A stretch of 64,000 nucleotides of DNA from Mariniphaga sp. (GTDB taxonomy: Bacteria; Bacteroidota; Bacteroidia; Bacteroidales; Prolixibacteraceae). A program made the position numbers and the translations under genes. The DNA is taken from NCBI GenBank assembly GCA_024636975.1, contig JAGXGA010000056.1, forward strand, positions 27,848 through 91,847. The letters are read 5' to 3'. Below the pieces are notes generated by a model. The model had not been told where the DNA came from and made no database searches. It saw nothing but the letters and a program-made list of their open reading frames with translations. Positions 37,212-45,200 of this stretch are shown piece after piece; position 1 is the first letter of the stretch; each line of letters begins with the position of its first letter.

Positions 37212-37690
37212 GGCTGAACTACTCCTTTCTTTTTATCAGATACAGAAGCAATGGCATCGATTATACGCGTATGCGCACCGCATCTGCAAAGATTATCCTC
37301 CATTCCGTCGATTATCTCCTGGCGCGAAGGATTTGGATTCCTTTCCAGCAACCCTACAGCATTCATAATCATTCCCGGGGTGCAATAACCGCATTGAAGC
37401 GCATCGTTATCAACGAAAGCCTGCTGTACAGGATGAAGTTCCCCGTTTTTGGCAAGCCCTTCAATAGTGACAATTTTGGTTCCTGCAACATCTTCCATCA
37501 TGATGCCGCATGATCGCACAGGGTCATTATTCATTAAAACTGTGCATGAACCACAGTAACCTAAACCGCATCCGTATTTTGTACCGGTAAGGTCAAAATG
37601 CGAACGCAACACCCATAGTAAAGTGTGGTCGGGTTCGACCTCAACATTCACTTGTTTGCCATTTAATTCAAACTTAATTGTCTCTGCCAT
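37208..37690 (-). CDS. 2Fe-2S small subunit of the molybdenum hydroxylase (IorA-like)
   Basis: 160 residues with both clusters of the family: plant-ferredoxin type cysteines at 41, 46, 49 and 61 (YGCGLGYCGSCTVL) and the four-helix type in CGYCTPGMIMNA...CRCGAHTRI. It passes electrons from the molybdenum site of the large subunit. It has no signal of its own, so if the complex is exported it would ride with the Tat-type large subunit (inference). It begins two bases after the MocA-like gene. Confidence 0.92.
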   Translation of the reverse strand: MAETIKFELNGKQVNVEVEPDHTLLWVLRSHFDLTGTKYGCGLGYCGSCTVLMNNDPVRSCGIMMEDVAGTKIVTIEGLAKNGELHPVQQAFVDNDALQCGYCTPGMIMNAVGLLERNPNPSRQEIIDGMEDNLCRCGAHTRIIDAIASVSDKKKGVVQP

Positions 37691-37692
37691 AT

Positions 37693-38289
37693 TTATTTGT
37701 TTTTATTGATTTCATATTGATAATCATCCGGAGTGTCAATATCTCTAATAACCTCAGGAGCCTGACATTCAACTTCAAGGACATCATTGCTGAACTTTTC
37801 CATAAGTTCTTTCAATCCTTTTTCCGGATTAAGCTGTTCAATTTCTTGTTTATATTTAGTTTCTATAAGTACCGGGTGGCCACGTTTTCCTGAAAAGGTT
37901 GGAATAATAATGCCTTTTTTGGAGTTGTTCCAGGCTACAATTAATTGTACGGGAACACTGCCGGGGATGTGAGGCTGGTCTCCCAGAAAAAGCATTGCAG
38001 CCCCTGCTCTTTCGGGCAATGCACTGAATCCACAGATTACTGAAGAAAGCATTCCTGTTTCGTAATTCGGATTTAAAATGAATTTCAGATTAGGGTTATT
38101 GGTTTGTTGACGTACTTCGTCACTATGAGAGCCAAGGACCACTACAATGTTAGAGTTCACAGCCTGCATTGCTGTATTTATCACCTTTCTGATTATGGTT
38201 TCGCCTTGAAATGGCAGAAGCAGTTTTTGCTTCTGCATCCGGGTGGATTTGCCCGCAGCAAGTACTATTGCATAAACGCTTTGCTTCAT
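37693..38289 (-). CDS. Molybdenum cofactor cytidylyltransferase MocA-like
   Basis: 198 residues from the ATG at 38289, which overlaps the xdhC stop as ATGA (38286-38289); an ATG two codons earlier is also possible. The nucleotidyltransferase motif VLAAGKSTRMQKQKLLLPF is at the N-terminus, with LFLGDQPHIP in the middle. Such enzymes attach CMP (MocA) or related nucleotide to molybdopterin; position in a hydroxylase operon favours MocA over MobA. Confidence 0.85.
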   Translation of the reverse strand: MKQSVYAIVLAAGKSTRMQKQKLLLPFQGETIIRKVINTAMQAVNSNIVVVLGSHSDEVRQQTNNPNLKFILNPNYETGMLSSVICGFSALPERAGAAMLFLGDQPHIPGSVPVQLIVAWNNSKKGIIIPTFSGKRGHPVLIETKYKQEIEQLNPEKGLKELMEKFSNDVLEVECQAPEVIRDIDTPDDYQYEINKNK

Positions 38290-39398
38290 TTGCATTTATT
38301 TAACTTATGGCGAACCTGGATAAGCTGGGCAGCAATGCTCACAGCTATTTCTTCCACAGTCTCCGAACAGATGTCCAGCCCGATGGGGGCATACACCTTT
38401 TTCCATTGCTCTTTTGTAGCCCATCCTTCAGCAAGGAACTGGTCACGCATGAGGATTGTCTTTTTTCTGCTGCCAATCATCCCGATGTATCCGGCAGGAG
38501 AACCTATGAAAGTTTTTAGTACTTCCGTATCGTTTTTATGACCTGTAGTTACAGCCACAACATAGGTGTGAAGGTCTGTTGCGATTTTGGCCAGGGTATT
38601 ATTTATGCTTCCCGTAAGGACAACATCGGCATTGGGCAGGTTTTCTTTGTTGGCGTACTCGCAGCGGTAATCCCAGACAATAACTTCAAAGGCCAGCATC
38701 TTTCCCAATTGAGATAACGCTTTTCCTATATGGCCTGCCCCGGCAATTATAAGCAGCGGGGACGGAACAATGGATTCCAAAAACACTGAATGTCTTTGTT
38801 CTTCTGCAGTTTCATCTAAATCAATTCTCCTGAAATCACCTTTTACCGGGTTTTCAAGCATTGCCTTTATAAGGTTAATTGCACCCGGTTTAATTGAGCC
38901 GGCTTTTGCTTCTAAAGTTTGAACGGTAATCCACTCCCGTTTAATTTCCAGATGACCGCTGGATTCAGGCCGGCAGTTTATTAACATTACTCCCGCTTCC
39001 CTTTTGCTGAGCGACTTATTTATAGCATTAAAAACCGGTATATGTTTTTCCGGTTCAGCATCAAGCAAAACTTCCATGTTTCCTCCGCAAATTGATCCTT
39101 CCTGAGCCGCCAGCTCATTGGCAAGGTTAAATGAATGAAGTGCTGAATGATTATTGCGAATGGCATCATCCACAATCTTCTGTACGGAAAATTCCACAAA
39201 TCCACCACCAATAGTTCCTGTTATTAGCCTATTTTCGTTAAATACAGCTGAATTCCCTGTCTTTTGAGGTGCAGAACCTTTAGTGCCGGAAACTGTTGCC
39301 AGCGCTAAACCGGTATTTTTTAATAAAAGCTGTGGCAGCTCAGCATAAATGTTAAAAGCGGCTGAACTTCCATCCACTAAAGGTTTTTTGTTACTCAT
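38286..39398 (-). CDS. XdhC-family molybdenum cofactor insertion/maturation protein
   Basis: 370 residues. The XdhC/CoxI N-terminal region (LALATVSGTKGSAPQKTGNSAVF, GTIGGGFVEF, SICGGNMEVLLD) is followed by a Rossmann domain (LLIIAGAGHIGKALSQLG, VIVWDYRCEYA, GHKNDTEVL, YIGMIGSRKK). XdhC proteins bind and sulfurate the cofactor and load it into xanthine-dehydrogenase-type enzymes. First gene of the xdhC-mocA-iorA-iorB operon. Confidence 0.92.
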   Translation of the reverse strand: MSNKKPLVDGSSAAFNIYAELPQLLLKNTGLALATVSGTKGSAPQKTGNSAVFNENRLITGTIGGGFVEFSVQKIVDDAIRNNHSALHSFNLANELAAQEGSICGGNMEVLLDAEPEKHIPVFNAINKSLSKREAGVMLINCRPESSGHLEIKREWITVQTLEAKAGSIKPGAINLIKAMLENPVKGDFRRIDLDETAEEQRHSVFLESIVPSPLLIIAGAGHIGKALSQLGKMLAFEVIVWDYRCEYANKENLPNADVVLTGSINNTLAKIATDLHTYVVAVTTGHKNDTEVLKTFIGSPAGYIGMIGSRKKTILMRDQFLAEGWATKEQWKKVYAPIGLDICSETVEEIAVSIAAQLIQVRHKLNKCK

Positions 39399-39456
39399 CC
39401 GGTTATTTTTTTTTCTGAATCATCCTGTGTTTTAAACCAGGTTTCAGATCAACTAC

Positions 39457-39487
39457 CAAAATAATCATTTTGAAACCATCCGGCAAA
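39457..39487 (-). promoter_or_regulatory. Candidate promoter of the molybdoenzyme operon
   Basis: On the minus strand TTTG-N19-TTATTTTG gives a perfect -33 box and a -7 box with one mismatch to TAnnTTTG, 58 bp before xdhC. No Moco-riboswitch-like fold is evident by eye in the leader. Confidence 0.4.
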
Positions 39488-39601
39488 AAAAATGAATTGA
39501 TATTTTACCATGTTGTGCATTTTAACGCTTATTGCCTATAATTAGTACCAGTCAGAAATTTTACCCTCATGTACAACCTTCCCTATAGACAGACAAAATA
39601 T

Positions 39602-39669
39602 CCGGGACATACCAGGCCCTTATTATATACGGTTAAACGCGAATTTAATATGGACAAGGTATGTCGCGG
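39602..39669. repeat. Inverted repeat in the 340-bp gap upstream of xdhC
   Basis: CCGGGACATACC (39602-39613) pairs with GGTATGTCGCGG (39658-39669), 11 of 12 matching, across 44 bp. A smaller 7-bp hairpin TATTCAG/CTGAATA (39715-39734) beside the stop of the next gene may be its weak terminator. The rest of 39399-39738 holds only the xdhC promoter candidate. Confidence 0.45.
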
Positions 39670-39738
39670 GTAAGATCTTTGCAGGAGCCCGGAGTATGGC
39701 CCGGTAGGGGTAAATATTCAGATACAACTGAATAGACT

Positions 39739-40686
39739 TTATTGTAAGCTATATTTTTTCCCCTGCCAGGTATCTCGTTCTTTTAGCCTTTTCTCCACTT
39801 TGGCTACAAATTCAAAGTTTTTAAGGCCCCATTTAGGGGCAATAAGCATGTCGGGAGGGGCCTGACTGATAAATCTTTCAACAATTATTTGCGGGTTGAG
39901 CAATTCCAGATAATCTACCACCAGCTCAATGTATTCTTCAGCAGAAAACAAAGGAAACTGATCGGGGTTGGTGCTGTATTGTTTTTCCATGACAGTTCCT
40001 TTATGAATTTGCAGCTGGTGCAGCTTTAAATTTTTTACAGGAAGCGATGAAATGACCCGTGCCTGTTCGAGCCAGTCGTTGTACGATTCGCCCGGGAGAC
40101 CTAAAATAAGATGTGCGCAGTTGTTTATGTTGCGTCGGGTAGTTTGCTCCAGCGCCCATACCGATTCAGCAAACGTATGGCCGCGGTTCATTTTTTCAAG
40201 CGATGAGTCAAGGTGCGATTCAAGGCCAAGTTCCACCATTACATATACTTTTTTGCTAAGTTCTGCCAGGTAATCAAGCAGCTCTTCATCTACGGCATCA
40301 GGGCGGGTAGAGATAACCAGCCCTTCTATTTTCGGATGCTGCAGCGCTTCTTCATAGAGCAATTTAAGGTCATCCAGGGGTGCCCATGTGCTTGTGTAGG
40401 CCTGAAAATAGGCCAAAAACCGCATTGAGTTATATTTCTTTGCGAAGAACTCAATGCCTTGCTTTACCTGTTGGGAAACGGAAGTTTCGAGATTGCAGTA
40501 ACTGGGACTGAAGGTCTTGTTGTTGCAATAGGTACATCCCCCGCGCCCCTTGGTTCCATCGCGATTGGGGCATGTAAATCCGGCATCAACCGAAACCTTT
40601 TGCACACGTTCTGAAAAAAGGTTTCGGAAGTAGCTCGGAAAATCGTTGTACCTCTTTTTATGTCCCCAGCTGAAAAGTTGCTCCAT
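39739..40686 (-). CDS. TIGR01212-type (YhcC) radical SAM protein
   Basis: 315 residues. The family opening RYNDFPSYFRNLFSERVQKVSVDAGFTCPNRDG carries the first cluster cysteine, and GGCTYCNN the other two, matching the unusual CX11-14CX2C-type spacing of YhcC. HLILGLPGE and NLKLHQLQIHKGT are also family-typical. Molecular function is unknown. A possible -7 box TATTTTTG (40718-40725, minus strand) lies 31 bp upstream. Confidence 0.9.
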   Translation of the reverse strand: MEQLFSWGHKKRYNDFPSYFRNLFSERVQKVSVDAGFTCPNRDGTKGRGGCTYCNNKTFSPSYCNLETSVSQQVKQGIEFFAKKYNSMRFLAYFQAYTSTWAPLDDLKLLYEEALQHPKIEGLVISTRPDAVDEELLDYLAELSKKVYVMVELGLESHLDSSLEKMNRGHTFAESVWALEQTTRRNINNCAHLILGLPGESYNDWLEQARVISSLPVKNLKLHQLQIHKGTVMEKQYSTNPDQFPLFSAEEYIELVVDYLELLNPQIIVERFISQAPPDMLIAPKWGLKNFEFVAKVEKRLKERDTWQGKKYSLQ

Positions 40687-40891
40687 CTTTAAACTTCGGT
40701 TTGAGGATGTAAAACTACAAAAATAAAAAGGTCTATTTCAGTGATGATTCTTAAGGGGCGTTGAGGATCGATTAGTTATTTACATTGGTTAATTTAATGC
40801 ATATTTCTGCATGTTTAAAAATAGTTGAAAACTTTGCCTGATTTGAGTTTGTTTCAGTTTCATAAATAAAATCTTATTTCTATTTTTAGAT

Positions 40892-42442
40892 ATGGAATCA
40901 AAAGACACAAATATGTTCTCACAAAAAGATGAAATCCAGATTAAGGAACGAGGCAGCAAGCTGGATGAGGTCAGGAACCAGGTTGAAAAATTCAGGAAAG
41001 GGTTTCCCTTTCTGAAAGTGGAAGAAGCTGCCACTGTGGGGCATGGCATCATCGGTGTAGCTGACGAAGAAGTTAAGGAATACGGCGATCATTATGACCA
41101 GAAGGTACAGAATGGCATAATCCCGCTAAAGTTTGTACCTGCCTCAGGTGCCGCCAGCCGCATGTTTAAATCACTGTATGAAGCATTGGAAGAGTGTAAA
41201 AAGGACAGCGACCCGAAAACAGCGTTGGCAAAAAACAGCAGCGCAAGGGATTTTTTAGTGAACAAGGAAAGGTTTGCCTTCTTTGCAGATTTGAAAAACC
41301 AGATCGATGAAAGTGGAGCCGAAAATACATGTGTCAGCTGGATTGATTATCTTTTAAATGAAAAAGGACTGAATTACGGTTCCCTCCCCAAGGGCCTGCT
41401 TAAGTTCCACAAGTATGAAGACAGTGAGCGTACACCTTTTGAGGAGCACCTGGTAGAGGGGGCTTCCTATGGAAAAGATAACGAGGATATTTCAAGGATA
41501 CATTTTACAGTTTCACCTGAACACAAAAAAGCATTTGAAGAACTGCTGGGAAATATAAGGGAGCGATATGAAGAACATACCGGAGTCCGCTTCGATATAT
41601 CGTTCAGTGTGCAAAAGCCCTCTACAGATGTAATTGCCGTAGATCCGGAGAATGAACCTTTTCGGGAACAGGACGGAAGTCTGCTTTTTCGTCCGGGTGG
41701 TCATGGTGCATTAATTGAGAACCTGAATGATTTAAATGCCGATGTTATTTTTATAAAAAATATTGATAATGTAGTTCCCGACCGGTTAAAACCTATTACT
41801 GTTGAGTATAAAAAAACGCTGGCCGGAATATTGCTTAAATACCAGGAGAAACTATTTTTCTATCAAAAACTACTGAATGAGAGACATCCGGCAGGCCTCG
41901 AGAGTGGATTTATGGCCGAAGCAGCCAATTTTCTGGAAAATTCATTGAATACCAGGCCTCCTGCCAGTCAGTATTACACCGAAAAGGAGGAACTCTATCA
42001 GTATTTAAAGGAAAAGTATAATCGGCCGGTACGTGTTTGCGGTATGGTTAAGAACGAAGGGGAGCCCGGTGGTGGGCCATTTTGGGCATTAAACCCCGAT
42101 CACACCATTTCGCTTCAGATAGTTGAAAGTTCGCAGATTGATCCGGATAGTGTTCAGCAACAGAAAATATTGAAGCATTCAACACACTTTAATCCGGTTG
42201 ATCTGGTGTGCGGAATTAAAAACTACAAGGGAGAAAAATACGATTTAACACAATATACCGATCCGGCAACAGGCTTTATTTCTCGGAAATCGAAAGACGG
42301 CAGAGATCTTAAGGCACAGGAATTGCCGGGTTTGTGGAACGGAGCTATGAGTAACTGGATTACATTGTTTGTAGAAGTGCCTGTTGAAACGTTTAATCCG
42401 GTAAAAACAGTGGTCGATTTGTTAAGGGAACAACACCTTTAA
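40892..42442 (+). CDS. DUF4301 family protein
   Basis: 516 residues of a Bacteroidota-specific family. Recognised from FVPASGAASRMFKSLYEALEE (near 90), LPKGLLKFHKYEDSERTPFEEHL, RPGGHGALIENLNDLNADVIFIKNIDNV and the C-terminal GLWNGAMSNWITLFVEVP. The SGAASRMF and GGHGALI stretches suggest a sugar-nucleotidyltransferase-like fold, but activity is not established. A start at the second ATG (40913) is equally plausible. It stands alone. Confidence 0.88.
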   Translation: MESKDTNMFSQKDEIQIKERGSKLDEVRNQVEKFRKGFPFLKVEEAATVGHGIIGVADEEVKEYGDHYDQKVQNGIIPLKFVPASGAASRMFKSLYEALEECKKDSDPKTALAKNSSARDFLVNKERFAFFADLKNQIDESGAENTCVSWIDYLLNEKGLNYGSLPKGLLKFHKYEDSERTPFEEHLVEGASYGKDNEDISRIHFTVSPEHKKAFEELLGNIRERYEEHTGVRFDISFSVQKPSTDVIAVDPENEPFREQDGSLLFRPGGHGALIENLNDLNADVIFIKNIDNVVPDRLKPITVEYKKTLAGILLKYQEKLFFYQKLLNERHPAGLESGFMAEAANFLENSLNTRPPASQYYTEKEELYQYLKEKYNRPVRVCGMVKNEGEPGGGPFWALNPDHTISLQIVESSQIDPDSVQQQKILKHSTHFNPVDLVCGIKNYKGEKYDLTQYTDPATGFISRKSKDGRDLKAQELPGLWNGAMSNWITLFVEVPVETFNPVKTVVDLLREQHL

Positions 42443-42504
42443 CCCAAACTGTTTCTTATTTCAGTATGAATTGCTAATTTCGCTGTTTCATTTTTGGAGG
42501 TTGA

Positions 42505-43923
42505 ATGAATAAAGAAGATTGGAGCTATTTAAGGGAAGAGGGCATTCAGGAAGCAATTAATCGCTTTAAGAAATCGCTTGTTTCAGGTAGGAAAAGCTAT
42601 TTCGATGTGTCTGAATTTGAAGGGATAGTTGAATATTTGCTCGATGAAGGTGACCTTAAAACTTCGGAGATCGCTGCATTGCAGGGAATTCAGATTCACC
42701 CCGGAGCGGTGCCTCTGCAGCTTAAATATGCTCAGGTTTTATTGAGCAAGGGTAAATATCAGAACGCGTTGAAATACCTGAACCTGGCCGAACAGGTTGA
42801 ACTTACCAATCCCGATGTGCACCTGATGAAGGGCTCGGCGTGGCTTGTGATTGGCAATGAAAAAGAAGCAGAGAAATCGTTTAGGAAAGCATTGAAGAAT
42901 GCCGGGCATGAAAAGGATGACATACTCTATCATATCGGTACTTCATATGTTCAGGCCGGGGATATTGATAAGGCTGTAAGCTATTTTGAAAAATCATTGA
43001 GGGTAAACCCTGAAAACGAACTTGCACTTTACGACCTGGGTTTTTTCAGCGATCAGGAAGGTTATTACCAGAAAAGCATTGAATATTATAACCGGTACCT
43101 TGATATTGATCCGTTTAATTTTTCAATATGGTTTAACCTTGGTATTTCATACAATAAATCGGGAAATTTTGAGAAAGCAATAGATGCTTACGAATTTGCA
43201 CTGGCTTTGAACGATGAATTTGACCAATCGTTATTTAATATCGGAAATGCGTATGCTAATGCCGGTAAATATTATGAAGCCATCGAAAAGTATCAGGAAT
43301 ACCTGATGCTGGATGCTGAAAACGATGATGCCATGTGCTACATCGGAGAATGTTACCTCAACCTGGAAGAACATAGGCAGGCAGAAATATATTACCAAAA
43401 GGCTGTTGAGCTGAATCCGGATAACGATAACGCCTTCTTTGGGCTAGGCCTCATTATGTGGGTACTAAAGAAATGGAAAAAGAGCATTAAGTTCATCAAA
43501 AAAGCTTTGCAGATTGATGATATAAATGTGGAATACTGGATTACCCTTGCAAAGGTATACAACGACACCAATCAGCCAGCGGAAGCGAAAAAAGCGCTAA
43601 TAAGAGCAGCCGATATAGAATCGGAAAATGCAGAGGTATGGCTTACGTGGGCAGAAGTATTCATGAAAAACAAAGATGTTGATGCAGCTATTGACATAAT
43701 GAGAACCGGCATTGAAAAAAGCGATGATGCCGTTTTGAAATACCGCCTGGTAGGTCTGTTGCTTGAAAAGAAGCAGGAAACGGAAGCCTATGTTTTACTT
43801 AAACTGGCAATGAAACAGGATTTTGTAAATATTAATTATTTCTTTGATATTTACCCAAAGGCAATGAAAAACAAAAAGCTGCGAAAGATTATCGACGAAT
43901 TTCGTAAAACCAACAACCTGTAA
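42505..43923 (+). CDS. Tetratricopeptide repeat protein
   Basis: 472 residues almost entirely of TPR motifs, about eleven repeats from residue 60 on (for example ILYHIGTSYVQAGDIDKAVS and SIWFNLGISYNKSGNFEKAI). No signal peptide, so cytoplasmic; a protein-interaction scaffold. Unusually for this genome it has a strong ribosome-binding site, GGAGG at 42496-42500 four bases before the ATG. Partner unknown. Stop is one base from the convergent lipase-like gene. Confidence 0.9.
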   Translation: MNKEDWSYLREEGIQEAINRFKKSLVSGRKSYFDVSEFEGIVEYLLDEGDLKTSEIAALQGIQIHPGAVPLQLKYAQVLLSKGKYQNALKYLNLAEQVELTNPDVHLMKGSAWLVIGNEKEAEKSFRKALKNAGHEKDDILYHIGTSYVQAGDIDKAVSYFEKSLRVNPENELALYDLGFFSDQEGYYQKSIEYYNRYLDIDPFNFSIWFNLGISYNKSGNFEKAIDAYEFALALNDEFDQSLFNIGNAYANAGKYYEAIEKYQEYLMLDAENDDAMCYIGECYLNLEEHRQAEIYYQKAVELNPDNDNAFFGLGLIMWVLKKWKKSIKFIKKALQIDDINVEYWITLAKVYNDTNQPAEAKKALIRAADIESENAEVWLTWAEVFMKNKDVDAAIDIMRTGIEKSDDAVLKYRLVGLLLEKKQETEAYVLLKLAMKQDFVNINYFFDIYPKAMKNKKLRKIIDEFRKTNNL

Positions 43924-43924
43924 T

Positions 43925-45157
43925 TTATTCCTCCATAATTTCAAAAAACCAGTTGATTGCATACAACCCTGAGGGGATAATTCCTTCAATGTGAGTGTAT
44001 CCAGGCAAAGGTATCAGTTTAATGTCATCATTTGAACTACTTGTTTCAGCCAACTGCTGATACATATTCTGTGAAACCTGGAAGGGAACCAGATCATCTG
44101 CCATACTGTGAATTATATGAGTAGGTGTGGTTACATTCCATGCTTCAACGCTGTTGGCTTCCAGGGCATTTATAATTGAAGCATAGTCAGTGTTGGTATC
44201 GTAATTCATCCGGAAGTCTTCGGTAAATAGTTCCGACATGTCCAGGGTAAGCTTATCGTTAATTTCTTCCCCCGACAACGACCCATCGTATAATACTGTA
44301 ACAAGTGAATCGTAGGGAGCATTGAATATTTTGTCAAGAGGGGTATTAACCAGGCCTAAGTTTTCATAACTTCTATACACAAACCCCATATAGTAGGGCA
44401 TAAGGTATGTTTCCTGATTTAAAATATGATCATTAATGAAATTCAGATCGTATGGTCCGGCACCTGGAGCACTGGCTTTAAGGTTGAATTCACTTGAATG
44501 GTTGGTTTCGATTTCCTTCTGGACCTGCATGGTTGCCCATCCGCCCATAGAGTAGCCTGACAGATAAAGGTCATTGGTAACATCAAACCCTCTGAGTTCG
44601 CCAAGTTCCTCTACTGCCCGCAACATATCAAGCACAACCGGTACTGTAGATCCGGTATGTAGATAAGGATGAAACATGTTATCGGTTGAACCGAACCCCA
44701 GGTAATCGGGCAGGGCCATAACAAATCCGGTGGAAGCTACAGCTTCAAGCAACATGTAAAAGTTGCGGTCGGGGTTTACCGATGGTGCTTCCCTGTGCAG
44801 GGTATTGGTGCCGTTCTGGTAGCTTATTATAGGGAACGGGCCTTCCCCGGTAGGGGCACTTACCAGTCCTGATGCTATAATGGGTTCTCCTTCAAAAGTT
44901 GTTTTGTAGGTAATTTTATATACTACCATACCATGTTTTACCCTTTCCTGAATTTCTTCCATCACAGGATAATCGCTTACAAGTTGAGAAAACAGGGTTT
45001 CTACCATAACTGGCAGATACGACCTCATAATTTCGTAATTTACAAGGTAAATGGGGTCAGGTTTATCATCATCTTTATTAAATAAATTATGACATGATGA
45101 AAAGATAACGATAAATAATGCAACCAGTATTTTTAAATAATTCTTGTTTGTATTCAT
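43925..45157 (-). CDS. Alpha/beta-hydrolase (secretory-lipase-like) lipoprotein
   Basis: 410 residues from the ATG at 45157; starts further upstream (to 45211) would add a leader before the lipoprotein signal LKILVALFIVIFSSC (Cys near 22). Hydrolase features: the nucleophile elbow GYSMGGW in DLYLSGYSMGGWATMQ, a strand IISYQNGTNTLHREAP, a candidate Asp in HSMADDLVPF and histidine in PGYTHIEG. Esterase or lipase activity on the outer membrane is likely; substrate unknown. Downstream of the AsmA-like gene in the same direction with a 43-bp gap. Confidence 0.82.
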   Translation of the reverse strand: MNTNKNYLKILVALFIVIFSSCHNLFNKDDDKPDPIYLVNYEIMRSYLPVMVETLFSQLVSDYPVMEEIQERVKHGMVVYKITYKTTFEGEPIIASGLVSAPTGEGPFPIISYQNGTNTLHREAPSVNPDRNFYMLLEAVASTGFVMALPDYLGFGSTDNMFHPYLHTGSTVPVVLDMLRAVEELGELRGFDVTNDLYLSGYSMGGWATMQVQKEIETNHSSEFNLKASAPGAGPYDLNFINDHILNQETYLMPYYMGFVYRSYENLGLVNTPLDKIFNAPYDSLVTVLYDGSLSGEEINDKLTLDMSELFTEDFRMNYDTNTDYASIINALEANSVEAWNVTTPTHIIHSMADDLVPFQVSQNMYQQLAETSSSNDDIKLIPLPGYTHIEGIIPSGLYAINWFFEIMEE

Positions 45158-45200
45158 GATCATATATTTTTTCAAAGGTACAAAAAATTGACAAGTTTGT

